Shown in pieces: positions 1-8,261 of a DNA stretch of 64,000 bases. The stretch is from an uncultured Selenomonas sp. (GTDB taxonomy: Bacteria; Bacillota; Negativicutes; Selenomonadales; Selenomonadaceae): positions 124,001 through 188,000 of the forward strand of contig CAJPOT010000004.1 in NCBI GenBank assembly GCA_905372355.1, given 5' to 3'. The first letter of the stretch is position 1. Every line of letters begins with the position of its first letter. A program made the position numbers and the translations under genes. The notes under the pieces are model-generated. The model was given only the letters and a program-made list of their open reading frames with translations. It had not been told where the DNA came from and did not search any database.

Positions 1-1
1 C

Positions 2-634
2 CTCTGGGGCGTCGCCGTGACCGATCTCATCGCAGGCCTTGCCATCGACGCGAACATGACGTACACGGGCGGCTTCTTCGGTCTGCTCTCGCCCTATTCC
101 ATCGTCGGCGGCCTCGCCTTCGTCTTCGTCTTCGCCTTCCACGGCGCGGCATTTTTGACGATGCGCCTCGCTGACCGCCACCTCATCATGCGCGTGCAGG
201 ACGTGGCGAAAAAGGCCGGCGCTCTCGCCGTCGTCTTCTTCGTCTTGTGCATGGGACTCACCTACGTCTATACCGACCTCTACGCGAATCCCTTCGCTGC
301 AGGCGCTCTCGTCCTCGCCGCCGTCGTCTGCCTCGCTTCCTATGCGAATGTGATCAACAAGGCCTCGACGAAGGGCTTCGTCTGCAGCGGCCTCGCCGTC
401 GCCCTGACGGTCGTCGCCTTCTTCCTCGGGCTCTTCCCGCGCCTCATGGTGTCGAGCCTTTCGCCCGAGTACAGCCTGACGATCTACAATGCATCCTCGA
501 CGCCCTACACGCTGTCGATCATGACGATCGCTGCCGGCTGCCTCGTCCCGATCATACTCTGCTATCAGATCTGGACGTACTACATCTTCCGCAAGCGCGT
601 GACGGCTGCCGACGCCAACCACCACGGCTATTGA
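2..634 (+). CDS. cydB: Cytochrome bd ubiquinol oxidase subunit II (CydB), 3' part
   Basis: This is the C-terminal part of the second subunit of the membrane-bound quinol:O2 oxidoreductase cytochrome bd. The frame is open from base 2, so the start lies outside the window, and about 210 residues remain of a usual 330-380. Several hydrophobic helices are visible, and the segment beginning LWGVAVTDL followed by a helix rich in Phe and Val is CydB-like. The stop TGA is at 632-634, 7 bases before cydD, which fits a cydABDC operon. In an anaerobe this oxidase usually removes traces of oxygen at the membrane. The family call rests on the residues seen plus the cydDC context. Confidence 0.9.
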   Translation, partial: LWGVAVTDLIAGLAIDANMTYTGGFFGLLSPYSIVGGLAFVFVFAFHGAAFLTMRLADRHLIMRVQDVAKKAGALAVVFFVLCMGLTYVYTDLYANPFAAGALVLAAVVCLASYANVINKASTKGFVCSGLAVALTVVAFFLGLFPRLMVSSLSPEYSLTIYNASSTPYTLSIMTIAAGCLVPIILCYQIWTYYIFRKRVTAADANHHGY

Positions 635-641
635 GCAGCAC

Positions 642-2285
642 ATGAAGAACAGTCTGCTCTTCCTCACGCTCAAGGAACAAAAGCATATCGTCCTCTGCCG
701 CGCCTTGCTCGAAGCACTCTCGGGCGTCTTCGTCATCGCCGCGGCATGGCAGACGGCTTCCGTCGTCAACAAGGTCTTCCTCCATGGCGCGGGAATGCAC
801 GAAACAGCATCAGATTTTCTGGTGCTGTTTTTGTGCGTCCTGGGCGCGGCTCTCCTGCGTCTGCCCAAAAGCAGCCTCGAAGACCGTCTGTCCGAGCACA
901 TGCGTCTCTTCTGCCGCAAGACGCTGCACCGTGCGCTTCTTGCAGAGGGGCGCGATACGCACGGCGTCCTGACTCTGGCGTTAGAACGCGTGGATGCACT
1001 CGAGCCGTGGTTTCATACCGTCGTTCCGACGGCCATATCGTTCGCCGTGCTCGTGCCCTTCATCCTCGCAGTCAGCGCCGTCTTCGATCCGCTCTCGGCA
1101 TTGCTCTTTTTTGCGACGCTCCCCATAGCGCCCTTCTTGCTCATGCTCATCGGCAAGGCGACGCGTCGCGCGAGCGAGCGCCAATGGTCGAAGATGGAGG
1201 CTCTGACCGCGGGCTTCGGCGAGATGATCCGCGCGGCGATGACCTTGAAGCTCTTTCGCCGCACGGAATCTGAAGGTGCACATCTAAGGGCAAGCAGCCG
1301 CTCCTTTTCCGAAGCATCGCTCGCCGTCCTGCGCCTCGCCTTCGTCTCCTCCTTCGCGCTCGAACTCATCACGACGCTCTCGATCGCACTGATTGCCGTA
1401 TCGATCGGCCTCAGGCTCATCGACGAACAGATCAGCTTTCCTACGGCATTCTTCGTGCTGATTCTCGCGCCGCTCTTCTACCAGCCGCTCAGAGAAGGAG
1501 GCATCGCCTTCCACGCCGCCATGGACGCGCACACGGCAGCAAAGGCGCTTGAGCCGTGGCTCGCCGCTCCCCTCGACAGAGAAGACGGCAGGAGCGAGCA
1601 GATCCTCGTGCCGCCGCGCCTCCTTGCCGAAAAACTTTCCTATCGCTATCCGCTGACGCAAGAAGCTGTCCTCCAAGGACTCGATCTCAACTTTCGCGCG
1701 GGCAAGAAGACCGCGCTCATCGGTGCGAGCGGTGCGGGCAAGACGACCCTGCTCAATCTTCTCGCCGGTCTTCTCACGCCGACCGAAGGAACGATCGTCC
1801 TGCAGGACGGCGCAGGCGACGGAAAGTCTTACGACCTCGCGCATCTTTCGCCTGCCTCGCGCCGTGCGCTCATCACCTATGTGCCGCAGGAAACGCATGT
1901 ATTCAACGCGACGCTCGCCGAAAACATCAGCCTGTGGCAGGAGGGCGCGACGAAAAGCGCCCTGAGCGCCGCCCTTGAGCAAGCGGCGCTCGGCGGCTTC
2001 CTGGCGGCACTTCCCCAAGGGCTTGCCACGCCGCTCGGCGCTGGCGGACATCCGCTGTCCGCCGGTGAGAGGAGACGTCTCGGCCTTGCGCGCGCCTTCT
2101 TCCAAGCTCGCCCCCTCGTCATCCTCGACGAAATCACAGCAGGGCTCGACGAGGAGACGGAAAAGGCGGTTCTCGCCGCCCTCAACGATTTCTCTCGCCG
2201 CCGCACCTTGATCCTCGCCTCGCATCGTCCCGCGCTCATCGCTTGGGCCGATCATATCATCGACATAGGAGGTGACGCCGAATGA
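642..2285 (+). CDS. cydD: Heterodimeric ABC exporter subunit CydD
   Basis: This 547-residue fusion of a six-helix membrane domain (about 1-300) and an ABC ATPase domain (about 325-545) is one half of CydDC. In known systems CydDC exports cysteine and glutathione and is needed to assemble cytochrome bd. Walker A GASGAGKTT is near residue 361, the signature LSAGE near 470, and Walker B VILDE near 493. It starts 7 bases after cydB and overlaps cydC by 4 bases (ATGA), so the three genes are probably co-transcribed and the two ABC halves translationally coupled. The assignment as CydD rather than CydC follows gene order; the family itself is clear. Confidence 0.9.
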   Translation: MKNSLLFLTLKEQKHIVLCRALLEALSGVFVIAAAWQTASVVNKVFLHGAGMHETASDFLVLFLCVLGAALLRLPKSSLEDRLSEHMRLFCRKTLHRALLAEGRDTHGVLTLALERVDALEPWFHTVVPTAISFAVLVPFILAVSAVFDPLSALLFFATLPIAPFLLMLIGKATRRASERQWSKMEALTAGFGEMIRAAMTLKLFRRTESEGAHLRASSRSFSEASLAVLRLAFVSSFALELITTLSIALIAVSIGLRLIDEQISFPTAFFVLILAPLFYQPLREGGIAFHAAMDAHTAAKALEPWLAAPLDREDGRSEQILVPPRLLAEKLSYRYPLTQEAVLQGLDLNFRAGKKTALIGASGAGKTTLLNLLAGLLTPTEGTIVLQDGAGDGKSYDLAHLSPASRRALITYVPQETHVFNATLAENISLWQEGATKSALSAALEQAALGGFLAALPQGLATPLGAGGHPLSAGERRRLGLARAFFQARPLVILDEITAGLDEETEKAVLAALNDFSRRRTLILASHRPALIAWADHIIDIGGDAE

Positions 2286-3925
2286 CGGAAATCCTGCATC
2301 TCATGCGCCTCGCTTCTCCTGCCAAAGGACTGCCCGCGCTTCTCGCGGCATTCTTCGCCGCCCTCTCGGGTATCGCGCTCATCGGCGCCGCCGCGTGGAT
2401 CATCGCGAGCGCCGCACTCGCGCCGCCCCTCTCGGCGCTGACGCTCGGCATCACCTGCGTGCGTGCCGCAGGCGTCGCGCGCGCCGTCTTCCGCTACCTC
2501 GACCGCCTTCTCTCGCACCGTCTCGCCTTCGCCTGCTACGAAAAGCTGCAGCTTCTGACCTACCGTCAAGCGGCAGAAAAGCTGCCGCTCAAGGAGGGCA
2601 CAATGCGCGAGGGCGAATTCCTGCACGACCTTCTGACGGGCTGCGAGACGCTGCGAAACTTCTACCTGCGCACCGTGCCGCCGCCGCTCCTCGCGGGACT
2701 CGTCGCGTTCTTCACCGCTGTCGCGCTCCTGCCTCTTTCCACACTCGCAGCGGTCCTCGTCGCGGCGCTTTACCTGCTGCACCTCGCCCTGCCCCTCTTG
2801 CTCAGGGAGGAAAGCCTGCGCGAGGAAAGCGCCGCCTATCGGGACACGCTCCTCGATCTCATCGACGGGCGCACCGAACTTCATCAGGCGGGCGCACTTC
2901 CCCATGCCCGGCAGATGCTCGACGACGCTGCCAAAACCTTTCAGGAAAAGCAGTCAGAAAAGCGCCAAAAGCGCGAGCGCCTGTTCACGCTGCTCGACGC
3001 CTCGCGCGTCAGTCTCTGGGTTGGGCTGCTGCTGCTCCTCCTGCCTCATGCGCAGGCCGGCGAGATCAGCGGCATCGAATACGCCGTCTGGGCGCTCGCC
3101 CTTGAGGCCGCCCTCGCCGAATACCGCGCTCTTCCCGCCGCCGTTCTCGGCGCCTCGGCCGCCCGACAAGCGGCACAGAATATCCTGCCCTCGAAAGGCG
3201 AGATGCAGCCGGAAGCAGCTCCAACGAAAGAAATGGCGACAAGAAAGCCGCCCATGCCGGCGCTCCCCGCCGCCGACAGCGCCGTCCCCCTCTTGGAAGT
3301 ACGAAACATCAGCTTCGCCTATCAAGCGGGACTGCCCGTCCTCGAAAACCTCACCTTCTGCATCCGACGCGGCGAGCACACGGCGATCATCGGCGAGAGC
3401 GGCGCGGGCAAGACGACGCTCGCGAGCCTTCTCCTGCGCCTTTGGGACATCGACAGCGGCACAATTTTCTATAGCGGCGTAGCCCATGCTTCTCTGACGG
3501 CAGACGCAGTGCGCTCCCTCTTCGGAGTCTCCTTGCAGGGCAGCTATCTCTTCAGCGCGTCGGTGCGCGACAACTTCCTGCGTCTGCACGAAAGCATCAC
3601 GGAAGACACGATGTGGCAATCGCTCGAAACGGCACAGCTCGCCGACGTCGTGCACTCCCTGCCGCAAGGACTCGACGAACCGCTCGGCGAAAACGCCTCG
3701 CGCCTCTCAGGCGGCCAGAGAAGCCGTCTCTTAACGGCACTGGCGCTCGCCGCAGACGCTCCCCTGCTGCTGCTCGACGAGCCGACGGCAGGCCTCGACG
3801 CCGCACGCGGCGCAAAACTCATCGCCGCCGTGCTCGAAACCCTCGACAAAAGGGGCGGCACGCTCATCGTCATCACCCACGACCTGCCGCTCCTCAGCCG
3901 CATGAAACAGGTTATTTCGCTCTGA
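2282..3925 (+). CDS. cydC: Heterodimeric ABC exporter subunit CydC
   Basis: This is the second half of the CydDC thiol exporter (547 residues): membrane domain about 1-300, then a Pro/Ala/Lys-rich linker (about 305-330), then an ATPase domain. Walker A GESGAGKTT is near residue 370, the signature LSGGQ near 474, and Walker B LLLLDEPTAGLD near 495. The start ATG overlaps the cydD stop (ATGA). The last codons run up to 3925, and a GC-rich hairpin at 4007-4040 could end the operon. Both halves carry complete nucleotide-binding motifs, so both sites may be active. Confidence 0.9.
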   Translation: MTEILHLMRLASPAKGLPALLAAFFAALSGIALIGAAAWIIASAALAPPLSALTLGITCVRAAGVARAVFRYLDRLLSHRLAFACYEKLQLLTYRQAAEKLPLKEGTMREGEFLHDLLTGCETLRNFYLRTVPPPLLAGLVAFFTAVALLPLSTLAAVLVAALYLLHLALPLLLREESLREESAAYRDTLLDLIDGRTELHQAGALPHARQMLDDAAKTFQEKQSEKRQKRERLFTLLDASRVSLWVGLLLLLLPHAQAGEISGIEYAVWALALEAALAEYRALPAAVLGASAARQAAQNILPSKGEMQPEAAPTKEMATRKPPMPALPAADSAVPLLEVRNISFAYQAGLPVLENLTFCIRRGEHTAIIGESGAGKTTLASLLLRLWDIDSGTIFYSGVAHASLTADAVRSLFGVSLQGSYLFSASVRDNFLRLHESITEDTMWQSLETAQLADVVHSLPQGLDEPLGENASRLSGGQRSRLLTALALAADAPLLLLDEPTAGLDAARGAKLIAAVLETLDKRGGTLIVITHDLPLLSRMKQVISL

Positions 3926-3943
3926 AGCGTACGGATCATCAAC

Positions 3944-3971
3944 TTGCACACCAATGAGAGTATGCTATACT
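3944..3971 (+). promoter_or_regulatory. Candidate sigma-A promoter between cydC and sstT
   Basis: TTGCAC (3944-3949), a 16-base spacer and TATACT (3966-3971) form a good housekeeping promoter. A start near 3978 would give a transcript of about 65 bases if the hairpin at 4007-4040 terminates it. It may produce a short RNA or a leader. No experimental support can be drawn from sequence alone. Confidence 0.45.
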
Positions 3972-3984
3972 AAAGGTGGCAAAC

Positions 3985-4044
3985 ATGGATAACGTCAAGG
4001 CACACGAAATCCCCCCAAGCTGCCATCTTTGGGGGGATTTCTAG
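3985..4044 (+). CDS. Possible 19-codon mini-ORF in the cydC-sstT gap
   Basis: ATG at 3985 to TAG at 4042-4044 would encode 19 residues beginning MDNVKAHE. An SD-like AAAGGTGG lies 6 bases upstream, but it would be mostly missing from a transcript that starts near 3978, so translation would need read-through from cydC. The second half of the frame is the terminator-like stem itself. It may be chance. It is listed because a promoter, a mini-ORF and a hairpin in this order is the usual layout of a leader peptide. Confidence 0.15.
   Translation: MDNVKAHEIPPSCHLWGDF
4007..4040 (+). terminator. GC-rich hairpin, probable terminator after cydDC
   Basis: A perfect 12-base stem (AAATCCCCCCAA with TTGGGGGGATTT) has a 10-base loop. 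The following tract is only moderately T-rich (CTAGTCTCATTG), so efficiency is uncertain. It separates the cyd genes from the sstT promoter. Confidence 0.5.
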
Positions 4045-4075
4045 TCTCATTGTGCAGAAAGCCCATCGTGTCCAC

Positions 4076-4089
4076 TGTGTAAATACACA
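4076..4089. promoter_or_regulatory. Perfect 14-base palindrome upstream of the sstT promoter
   Basis: TGTGTAAATACACA is a perfect inverted repeat that ends 14 bases before the -35 box of the sstT promoter, a common place for an operator. The binding protein is unknown. Confidence 0.3.
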
Positions 4090-4103
4090 AAGGCAGAAAA
4101 AAC

Positions 4104-4132
4104 TTGCATATTTTCTGGCTTTATACTATACT
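4104..4132 (+). promoter_or_regulatory. sstT promoter
   Basis: TTGCAT (4104-4109), a 17-base spacer and TATACT (4127-4132) lie just upstream of the AAAGGAGG ribosome site at about 4155. The predicted RNA start (near 4139) lies downstream of the ATG at 4104, so that ATG cannot be the start codon. Confidence 0.6.
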
Positions 4133-4169
4133 GTCAAAGTACTTTACAATTATTAAAGGAGGAATTTCT

Positions 4170-5423
4170 TTGTTCAGTTCCATCGGCAGAAAGTATCAGG
4201 AAACTGCCTTGATCAAGCTCATCGCCATCGGACTCGTCCTCGGCATCATCGTCGCCGTTGCCTTGCCGCAGGTCGTTCCTGCGATCTCCATCCTCGGCGA
4301 CCTCTTCGTAAAGGCGCTCAAGGGCGTCGCGCCCGTTCTCGTCTTCGTGCTCGTCATGAACGCCATGGCACAGAAGAACGCGGATGCCAGCGCTTCGATG
4401 CGCCCCATCGTGCGTCTCTACATCATCAGCACCTTCCTCGCCTCGATGGTCGCCGTCAGCTACTCGTTTCTCTTCCCGACGACGCTCCATCTCGCCGTCG
4501 CCTCGTCTGAGGTGTCTCCGCCGAGCGGCATCATCGAAGTTCTGCACAACCTCATCCTGAGCGTTGTCGACAACCCGCTGCACGCCATCGTGACGGCGAA
4601 CTACATCGGCATCCTCGCATGGGCTGTGCTCGCGGGCGTCGCACTTCATTCAGCGAACGACTCGACGAAGGAGACGATCGCCGACCTCGCCAAAGCTGTG
4701 ACGAAGATCGTGCAGTGGGTCATCCGCTTCGCCCCCTTCGGCATCTTTGGCCTCGTCGCGAACGCCATCGGCGAAAGCGGCATCGCTGCCCTCATCGGCT
4801 ACGCGCAGCTCCTCGCCGTCCTTCTCGCCGCATTCTTCTCCGTCGCGCTCATCATGAACCCGCTCATCGTCTTCCTGCACATCCGCCGCAACCCCTTCCC
4901 GCTCGTCTGGACGACGCTCCGGGAAAGCGGCATCTACGCCTTCTTCACGCGCAGCTCTGCGGCGAACATCCCCGTGAACCTCTCGCTGTGCAAACGTCTC
5001 GGACTGTCGGAGGACACCTATTCGCTCTCCATCCCGCTCGGCGCGACGATCAATATGAGCGGCGCCGCCATCACGATCGCCGTCCTCTCGCTCGCTGCCG
5101 CACACACGCTCGGCATCGAGGTCGACATGCCGACGGCGCTGCTCCTCTGCGTCATCTCGACCGTCGGCGCCTGCGGCGCCTCGGGCGTTGCCGGAGGCTC
5201 GCTGCTCCTCATCCCCGTCGCCTGCTCGAGCTTCGGCATCCACAACGATGTCGCCATGCAGGTCGTCGGTGTCGGCTTCATCATCGGCGTACTGCAAGAC
5301 TCGTGCGAAACGGCTCTGAACAGCTCCAGCGACGTCCTCTTCACCGCCACCGCCGAATTTGCCGAACGCGCCAAGGAGGGCACCCTCGAATCCACTGACC
5401 TCGTACCGCACCACGAAAGCTGA
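4170..5423 (+). CDS. sstT: Serine/threonine:Na+ symporter SstT
   Basis: This sodium-dependent dicarboxylate/amino-acid symporter (SLC1 fold) of about 417 residues imports serine and threonine. Family hallmarks are the stretch [17 protein letters not shown] and the late [12 protein letters not shown] region, both nearly identical to SstT as I know it. I chose the TTG at 4170: AAAGGAGG lies 7 bases upstream, the length then equals the family's, and the longer ATG-initiated frame would begin inside the promoter. The gene is monocistronic, with its own promoter (4104-4132), a palindrome further upstream and a terminator at 5441-5475. In an amino-acid-using anaerobe it would feed serine catabolism. 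Confidence 0.93.
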   Translation: MFSSIGRKYQETALIKLIAIGLVLGIIVAVALPQVVPAISILGDLFVKALKGVAPVLVFVLVMNAMAQKNADASASMRPIVRLYIISTFLASMVAVSYSFLFPTTLHLAVASSEVSPPSGIIEVLHNLILSVVDNPLHAIVTANYIGILAWAVLAGVALHSANDSTKETIADLAKAVTKIVQWVIRFAPFGIFGLVANAIGESGIAALIGYAQLLAVLLAAFFSVALIMNPLIVFLHIRRNPFPLVWTTLRESGIYAFFTRSSAANIPVNLSLCKRLGLSEDTYSLSIPLGATINMSGAAITIAVLSLAAAHTLGIEVDMPTALLLCVISTVGACGASGVAGGSLLLIPVACSSFGIHNDVAMQVVGVGFIIGVLQDSCETALNSSSDVLFTATAEFAERAKEGTLESTDLVPHHES

Positions 5424-5440
5424 ACGGCATACATACGAAA

Positions 5441-5475
5441 AGACCTCGGACTGCAAGTTCAAGTCCGAGGTCTTC
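5441..5475. terminator. Bidirectional terminator between sstT and the convergent membrane-protein gene
   Basis: A perfect 13-base stem (AAGACCTCGGACT with AGTCCGAGGTCTT) has a 9-base loop. It is followed by CTCATTTCATT on the plus strand and by a TTTT-containing tract on the minus strand. It sits between two converging genes. Confidence 0.85.
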
Positions 5476-5483
5476 TCATTTCA

Positions 5484-7151
5484 TTATCGTTCCACACGAA
5501 TGTCCTTGATGCCGTAATACTGACAAAGGCCATCCTTCGTCACGCCGTTGTCGAAGTCGACGAAGAAGACGTGGCGCAGAGCGCGATTTTTCAAAAGGAT
5601 GGGTTTCATATAGGCGATCTCCTCGCCATTTTCTGCTGCCTGCTTGACGATGGCGAGGCGCACGTCGTTCTCCTGCTGCATCGCCGCCGTAATGAAGAGT
5701 GCAGCGGTCATCGTGAAGAGGCCGATGGATAGAGATGCCACCAGGAGCGTCTTCTTCGCGCGATTCCACAGGCAGTCGCGGACGAGGGGATCGCGCAACA
5801 CAGCACAGGCGGCGATGAGGATCATGGCGACGGAGCTGAAAGTCGCCCGCGCCGGAAATGTCGGCGCGGCAATCATGACAAAGTTGTTGAAAAGCGCCAG
5901 CGCGATGAGGAACGCTGCATAGCGTGCTGCAGGAAAAGCATGGAGCACACTGCGCCACGAAACCGTGCGAACGGCAGCAAGCGCCTTGCGCGAGAAGCCC
6001 AAAGAACGCTTCAAAAGGCCATAGAAGAAGAAGATCGTGAGCCAATAGATCGCCATCTCCTCGAATCCTGCCATGACATTGGCAAAGTGCTCGACGGTGC
6101 GTGGCTTATCAAGCCCCAGCGGTGCGAGCACATGGGCGACGAGAAAATCGCGCAGCGCATTGGCAAAGAAGCTGCCGTTGAAATAAGAAACGACGAGCAG
6201 AACAATGACGGCAAGGCAAAGCATCCTGCCCCAGCCAAAAGCTTGCCCGGAAGGTTCCGCCGTCTCACCGCCAGCCCTTGCATCCTCCGCAAGATGCAGT
6301 CGATAGATCCGTCCCGCGGCGATCAGCAGCAAGATGACGGGCAGGAGATAAAGTACCATCTCACCGTTTCCCGCAAACTGGTTGCCGATATGGGTGAAGA
6401 TTCCTTTGCCGCTTCCCTGCGCGTCGTAGCGCACGAAATTGCCGGGCGCCGCCACGAGCAGCACGAGTCCTGCGAGTGCGCCGAAAGCCCCCGCCGGCAT
6501 CCAAAGGGGCAAGTCGCCCTTGCGCCTCGCCCACCAAGAAAGTCCCGCCGCCAATACGAACACCGTAACGGCAAGGTTTTCCACCGACCAACCCGCCAGG
6601 ACGCCAAGCGCGAACATCGGCGCGATGAGCCAATACTTTTCGGGTGCCTGCCCCTCATCCATTGTTTTGCAATGAAGATTGTACGGCACGAGAAAGAGGG
6701 CGACGATCACCCCCGTCCACAAGTAGACGGCAGCGCCGCATTTCCAAACAGCCACCTCGCCAAAATGCGGGAACGAGAGCCAGGCAAGAATCCCCATGGC
6801 AGCAAAAATGCCCGGCTCCTGCCAGAAGCGTCCATCGCGCCGCGCATGGATTGTCAGCAATACGATGAACACAAGGAACATCAAGGCGTTGGCAACGTCG
6901 AAGATCCCTTTGCCCAAAAGGAGAAAGACGTCGAGAAAGAAGAATGCTGCCATGCGTCCGCCATGCAGCAGGTAATGACGCTGCAAAGATTCCATGACGT
7001 CCGAAAGAGAAGCGATGTGCCGCCCCGTCTGCCAGATCATCGAATAGTCATAGTCGTCGCGATGCAGCGGCATGAGATGATTGAGCGCATACATCAGCGC
7101 AAAGATTCCCGCCGCCACAAGAACTGTCTGCCAGACTCTTCCTCTCGTCAT
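5484..7151 (-). CDS. Polytopic membrane protein, DUF6056-like (possible GT-C type glycosyltransferase)
   Basis: This 555-residue protein has about 12 hydrophobic helices. After the first helix comes a short loop with an acidic pair (Asp32-Asp33 in RDDYDYS), and an HGGR motif follows at 63-66. An acidic pair in the first periplasmic loop is typical of GT-C enzymes that use polyprenyl-phosphate sugars. I recall this pattern in DUF6056/Wzy-like proteins but cannot confirm the family. It overlaps the upstream deacetylase gene by 4 bases (ATGA), so the two are translationally coupled and probably act on one glycan or lipid. Transcription should start at 8056-8085 and end at 5441-5475. The specific substrate is unknown. 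Confidence 0.6.
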   Translation of the reverse strand: MTRGRVWQTVLVAAGIFALMYALNHLMPLHRDDYDYSMIWQTGRHIASLSDVMESLQRHYLLHGGRMAAFFFLDVFLLLGKGIFDVANALMFLVFIVLLTIHARRDGRFWQEPGIFAAMGILAWLSFPHFGEVAVWKCGAAVYLWTGVIVALFLVPYNLHCKTMDEGQAPEKYWLIAPMFALGVLAGWSVENLAVTVFVLAAGLSWWARRKGDLPLWMPAGAFGALAGLVLLVAAPGNFVRYDAQGSGKGIFTHIGNQFAGNGEMVLYLLPVILLLIAAGRIYRLHLAEDARAGGETAEPSGQAFGWGRMLCLAVIVLLVVSYFNGSFFANALRDFLVAHVLAPLGLDKPRTVEHFANVMAGFEEMAIYWLTIFFFYGLLKRSLGFSRKALAAVRTVSWRSVLHAFPAARYAAFLIALALFNNFVMIAAPTFPARATFSSVAMILIAACAVLRDPLVRDCLWNRAKKTLLVASLSIGLFTMTAALFITAAMQQENDVRLAIVKQAAENGEEIAYMKPILLKNRALRHVFFVDFDNGVTKDGLCQYYGIKDIRVER

Positions 7152-8002
7152 GCAATCCTTCCTCCCAATGCCTGAAAGTTCACGATCTCAACGCCCTCTT
7201 CTGCCGCCAGCTTCGCGACCTTCGGCGAGAGGATCGCGCCAAGCTCCGCTTCGAAGTCGTGCTGCCAACCCGAGGCGCGCACGATTTCCTCATTCGCCGT
7301 GCCCGGATGCATCATGACCTCGGTCACACCTTCTCGAAGGTTCTTGATCGCATGAAGCAGCTCCGCCTCATCGACGGCCTCTCCCGCGACGATGCCCGCA
7401 AAATGATTGGGCACAGAAATCCCCGCCTTCCTCGCCAGACTCGCGGCGTTCCTCGCGAGGAGCGCAAGTCCGGCGCGGCCTGCGAACTGGCCGATGCCGC
7501 CGAACTTTCCGGCAAAGAGCGGCGCAAACGGTGCGCGAAGCGCGGGGATCCCCGCCTCGCGGCAAAGCCCGATGACGATTTCGATGATTCCCGGCAGGAC
7601 GTGCATGTGCTGATGGCTGTCGGCATGATCGAGCGAAAGTCCCGCCGCCTCAAACTTTTTCAACTGCGCGGCAAGCTCGGCGCGCACCTCCGCCAGGTGC
7701 ACGCCGCCCTTCGCATAACGCTTGGAAAAAGTGCCATAGTTCGGCAAAAAGACGCCGCTTTCATCGACGAGTGACGGAATCTCCTCGGGTGGCAGGACGG
7801 GAAAACCATCGACCAGCGTGAAGTGTATGCCAAGACCGAGTTTCGGCAGGCGTCGCACGCGCTCCGCTGCGTCCTCGAACGCCGCGCCGCCCGCCATCAG
7901 CGTCGCCGAACGCAGCACGCCCATCTCGACACCCTTTTCCACCGCCTCATTGATGCGCACATGGCGACCGAAATCATCGGCATTGACGATCATCCGCTTC
8001 AA
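7148..8002 (-). CDS. YdjC/ChbG-family carbohydrate deacetylase (HpnK-like)
   Basis: This 284-residue protein of the YdjC fold comprises metal-dependent deacetylases of N-acetylated sugars. NADDFG is at 7-12 (metal and catalytic Asp9-Asp10), a further His is at 60, and the HADSHQHMH cluster at 126-134 supplies metal ligands. The RRLPKLGLGIHFTLVDGFPVL region resembles the HpnK subgroup. I chose TTG at 8002: GAGG lies 5 bases upstream and the family begins MK.LIVNADDFG; the next ATG (7993) would trim that end. It is coupled to the downstream polytopic membrane protein, so a lipid-linked amino sugar is a reasonable substrate guess. Confidence 0.8.
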   Translation of the reverse strand: MKRMIVNADDFGRHVRINEAVEKGVEMGVLRSATLMAGGAAFEDAAERVRRLPKLGLGIHFTLVDGFPVLPPEEIPSLVDESGVFLPNYGTFSKRYAKGGVHLAEVRAELAAQLKKFEAAGLSLDHADSHQHMHVLPGIIEIVIGLCREAGIPALRAPFAPLFAGKFGGIGQFAGRAGLALLARNAASLARKAGISVPNHFAGIVAGEAVDEAELLHAIKNLREGVTEVMMHPGTANEEIVRASGWQHDFEAELGAILSPKVAKLAAEEGVEIVNFQALGGRIA

Positions 8003-8055
8003 TATTTCCTCACATCCATTTCATACAGGACAGATTTTTTCCTTCGTACATCTTG

Positions 8056-8085
8056 ATTATACCGCAAGAAGAAGATGTTTTGCAA
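8056..8085 (-). promoter_or_regulatory. Promoter of the deacetylase/membrane-protein operon
   Basis: Read on the minus strand, TTGCAA (8085-8080), an 18-base spacer and a consensus TATAAT (8061-8056) lie about 50 bases upstream of the TTG start at 8002. Confidence 0.6.
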
Positions 8086-8116
8086 ACGGCAGGGAATCGC
8101 AGGCGAAGGTCGAATA

Positions 8117-8227
8117 TAAACTACACGCACAAACGTCCACTTTGTGGACATTGTGCGCCGCCCTTAATGAAAGTTACCCAATCAGTCTGCGCCCTTCGGG
8201 CTTGACTTCTTGGACTTTCATAGTAAA
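8117..8227 (+). repeat. 111-bp structured repeat, copy A
   Basis: This copy matches the reverse complement of 24618-24728 over 111 bases with only two mismatches. It holds two foldable parts. The first is a small hairpin, GTCCAC (8135-8140) with GTGGAC (8144-8149). The second is a long interrupted stem from 8167 to 8221: ATGAAAGT/ACTTTCAT, CCAA/TTGG, AGTC/GACT and GCCC/GGGC closing a TTC loop. Ends are TAAACTA and TAGTAAA. No coding potential is evident. It resembles REP or MITE-type intergenic repeats; I know no name for it. Confidence 0.85.
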
Positions 8228-8261
8228 AATGTATATGAGAGATTCAAGGGAGGATTCATCC

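Noticed and set aside
4069..4090. GTCCACTGTGT segment resembling part of the 111-bp repeat
   Set aside because: Similarity covers about 10 bases only, with no other part of the repeat nearby.
4104..4169. In-frame ATG at 4104 as the sstT start
   Set aside because: It overlaps the -35 box and adds 22 residues absent from the family; TTG 4170 has a consensus ribosome site.
5940..7175. 411-codon open frame on the plus strand opposite the DUF6056-like gene
   Set aside because: Antisense to a clear 12-helix membrane protein with a promoter and a terminator on the minus strand.
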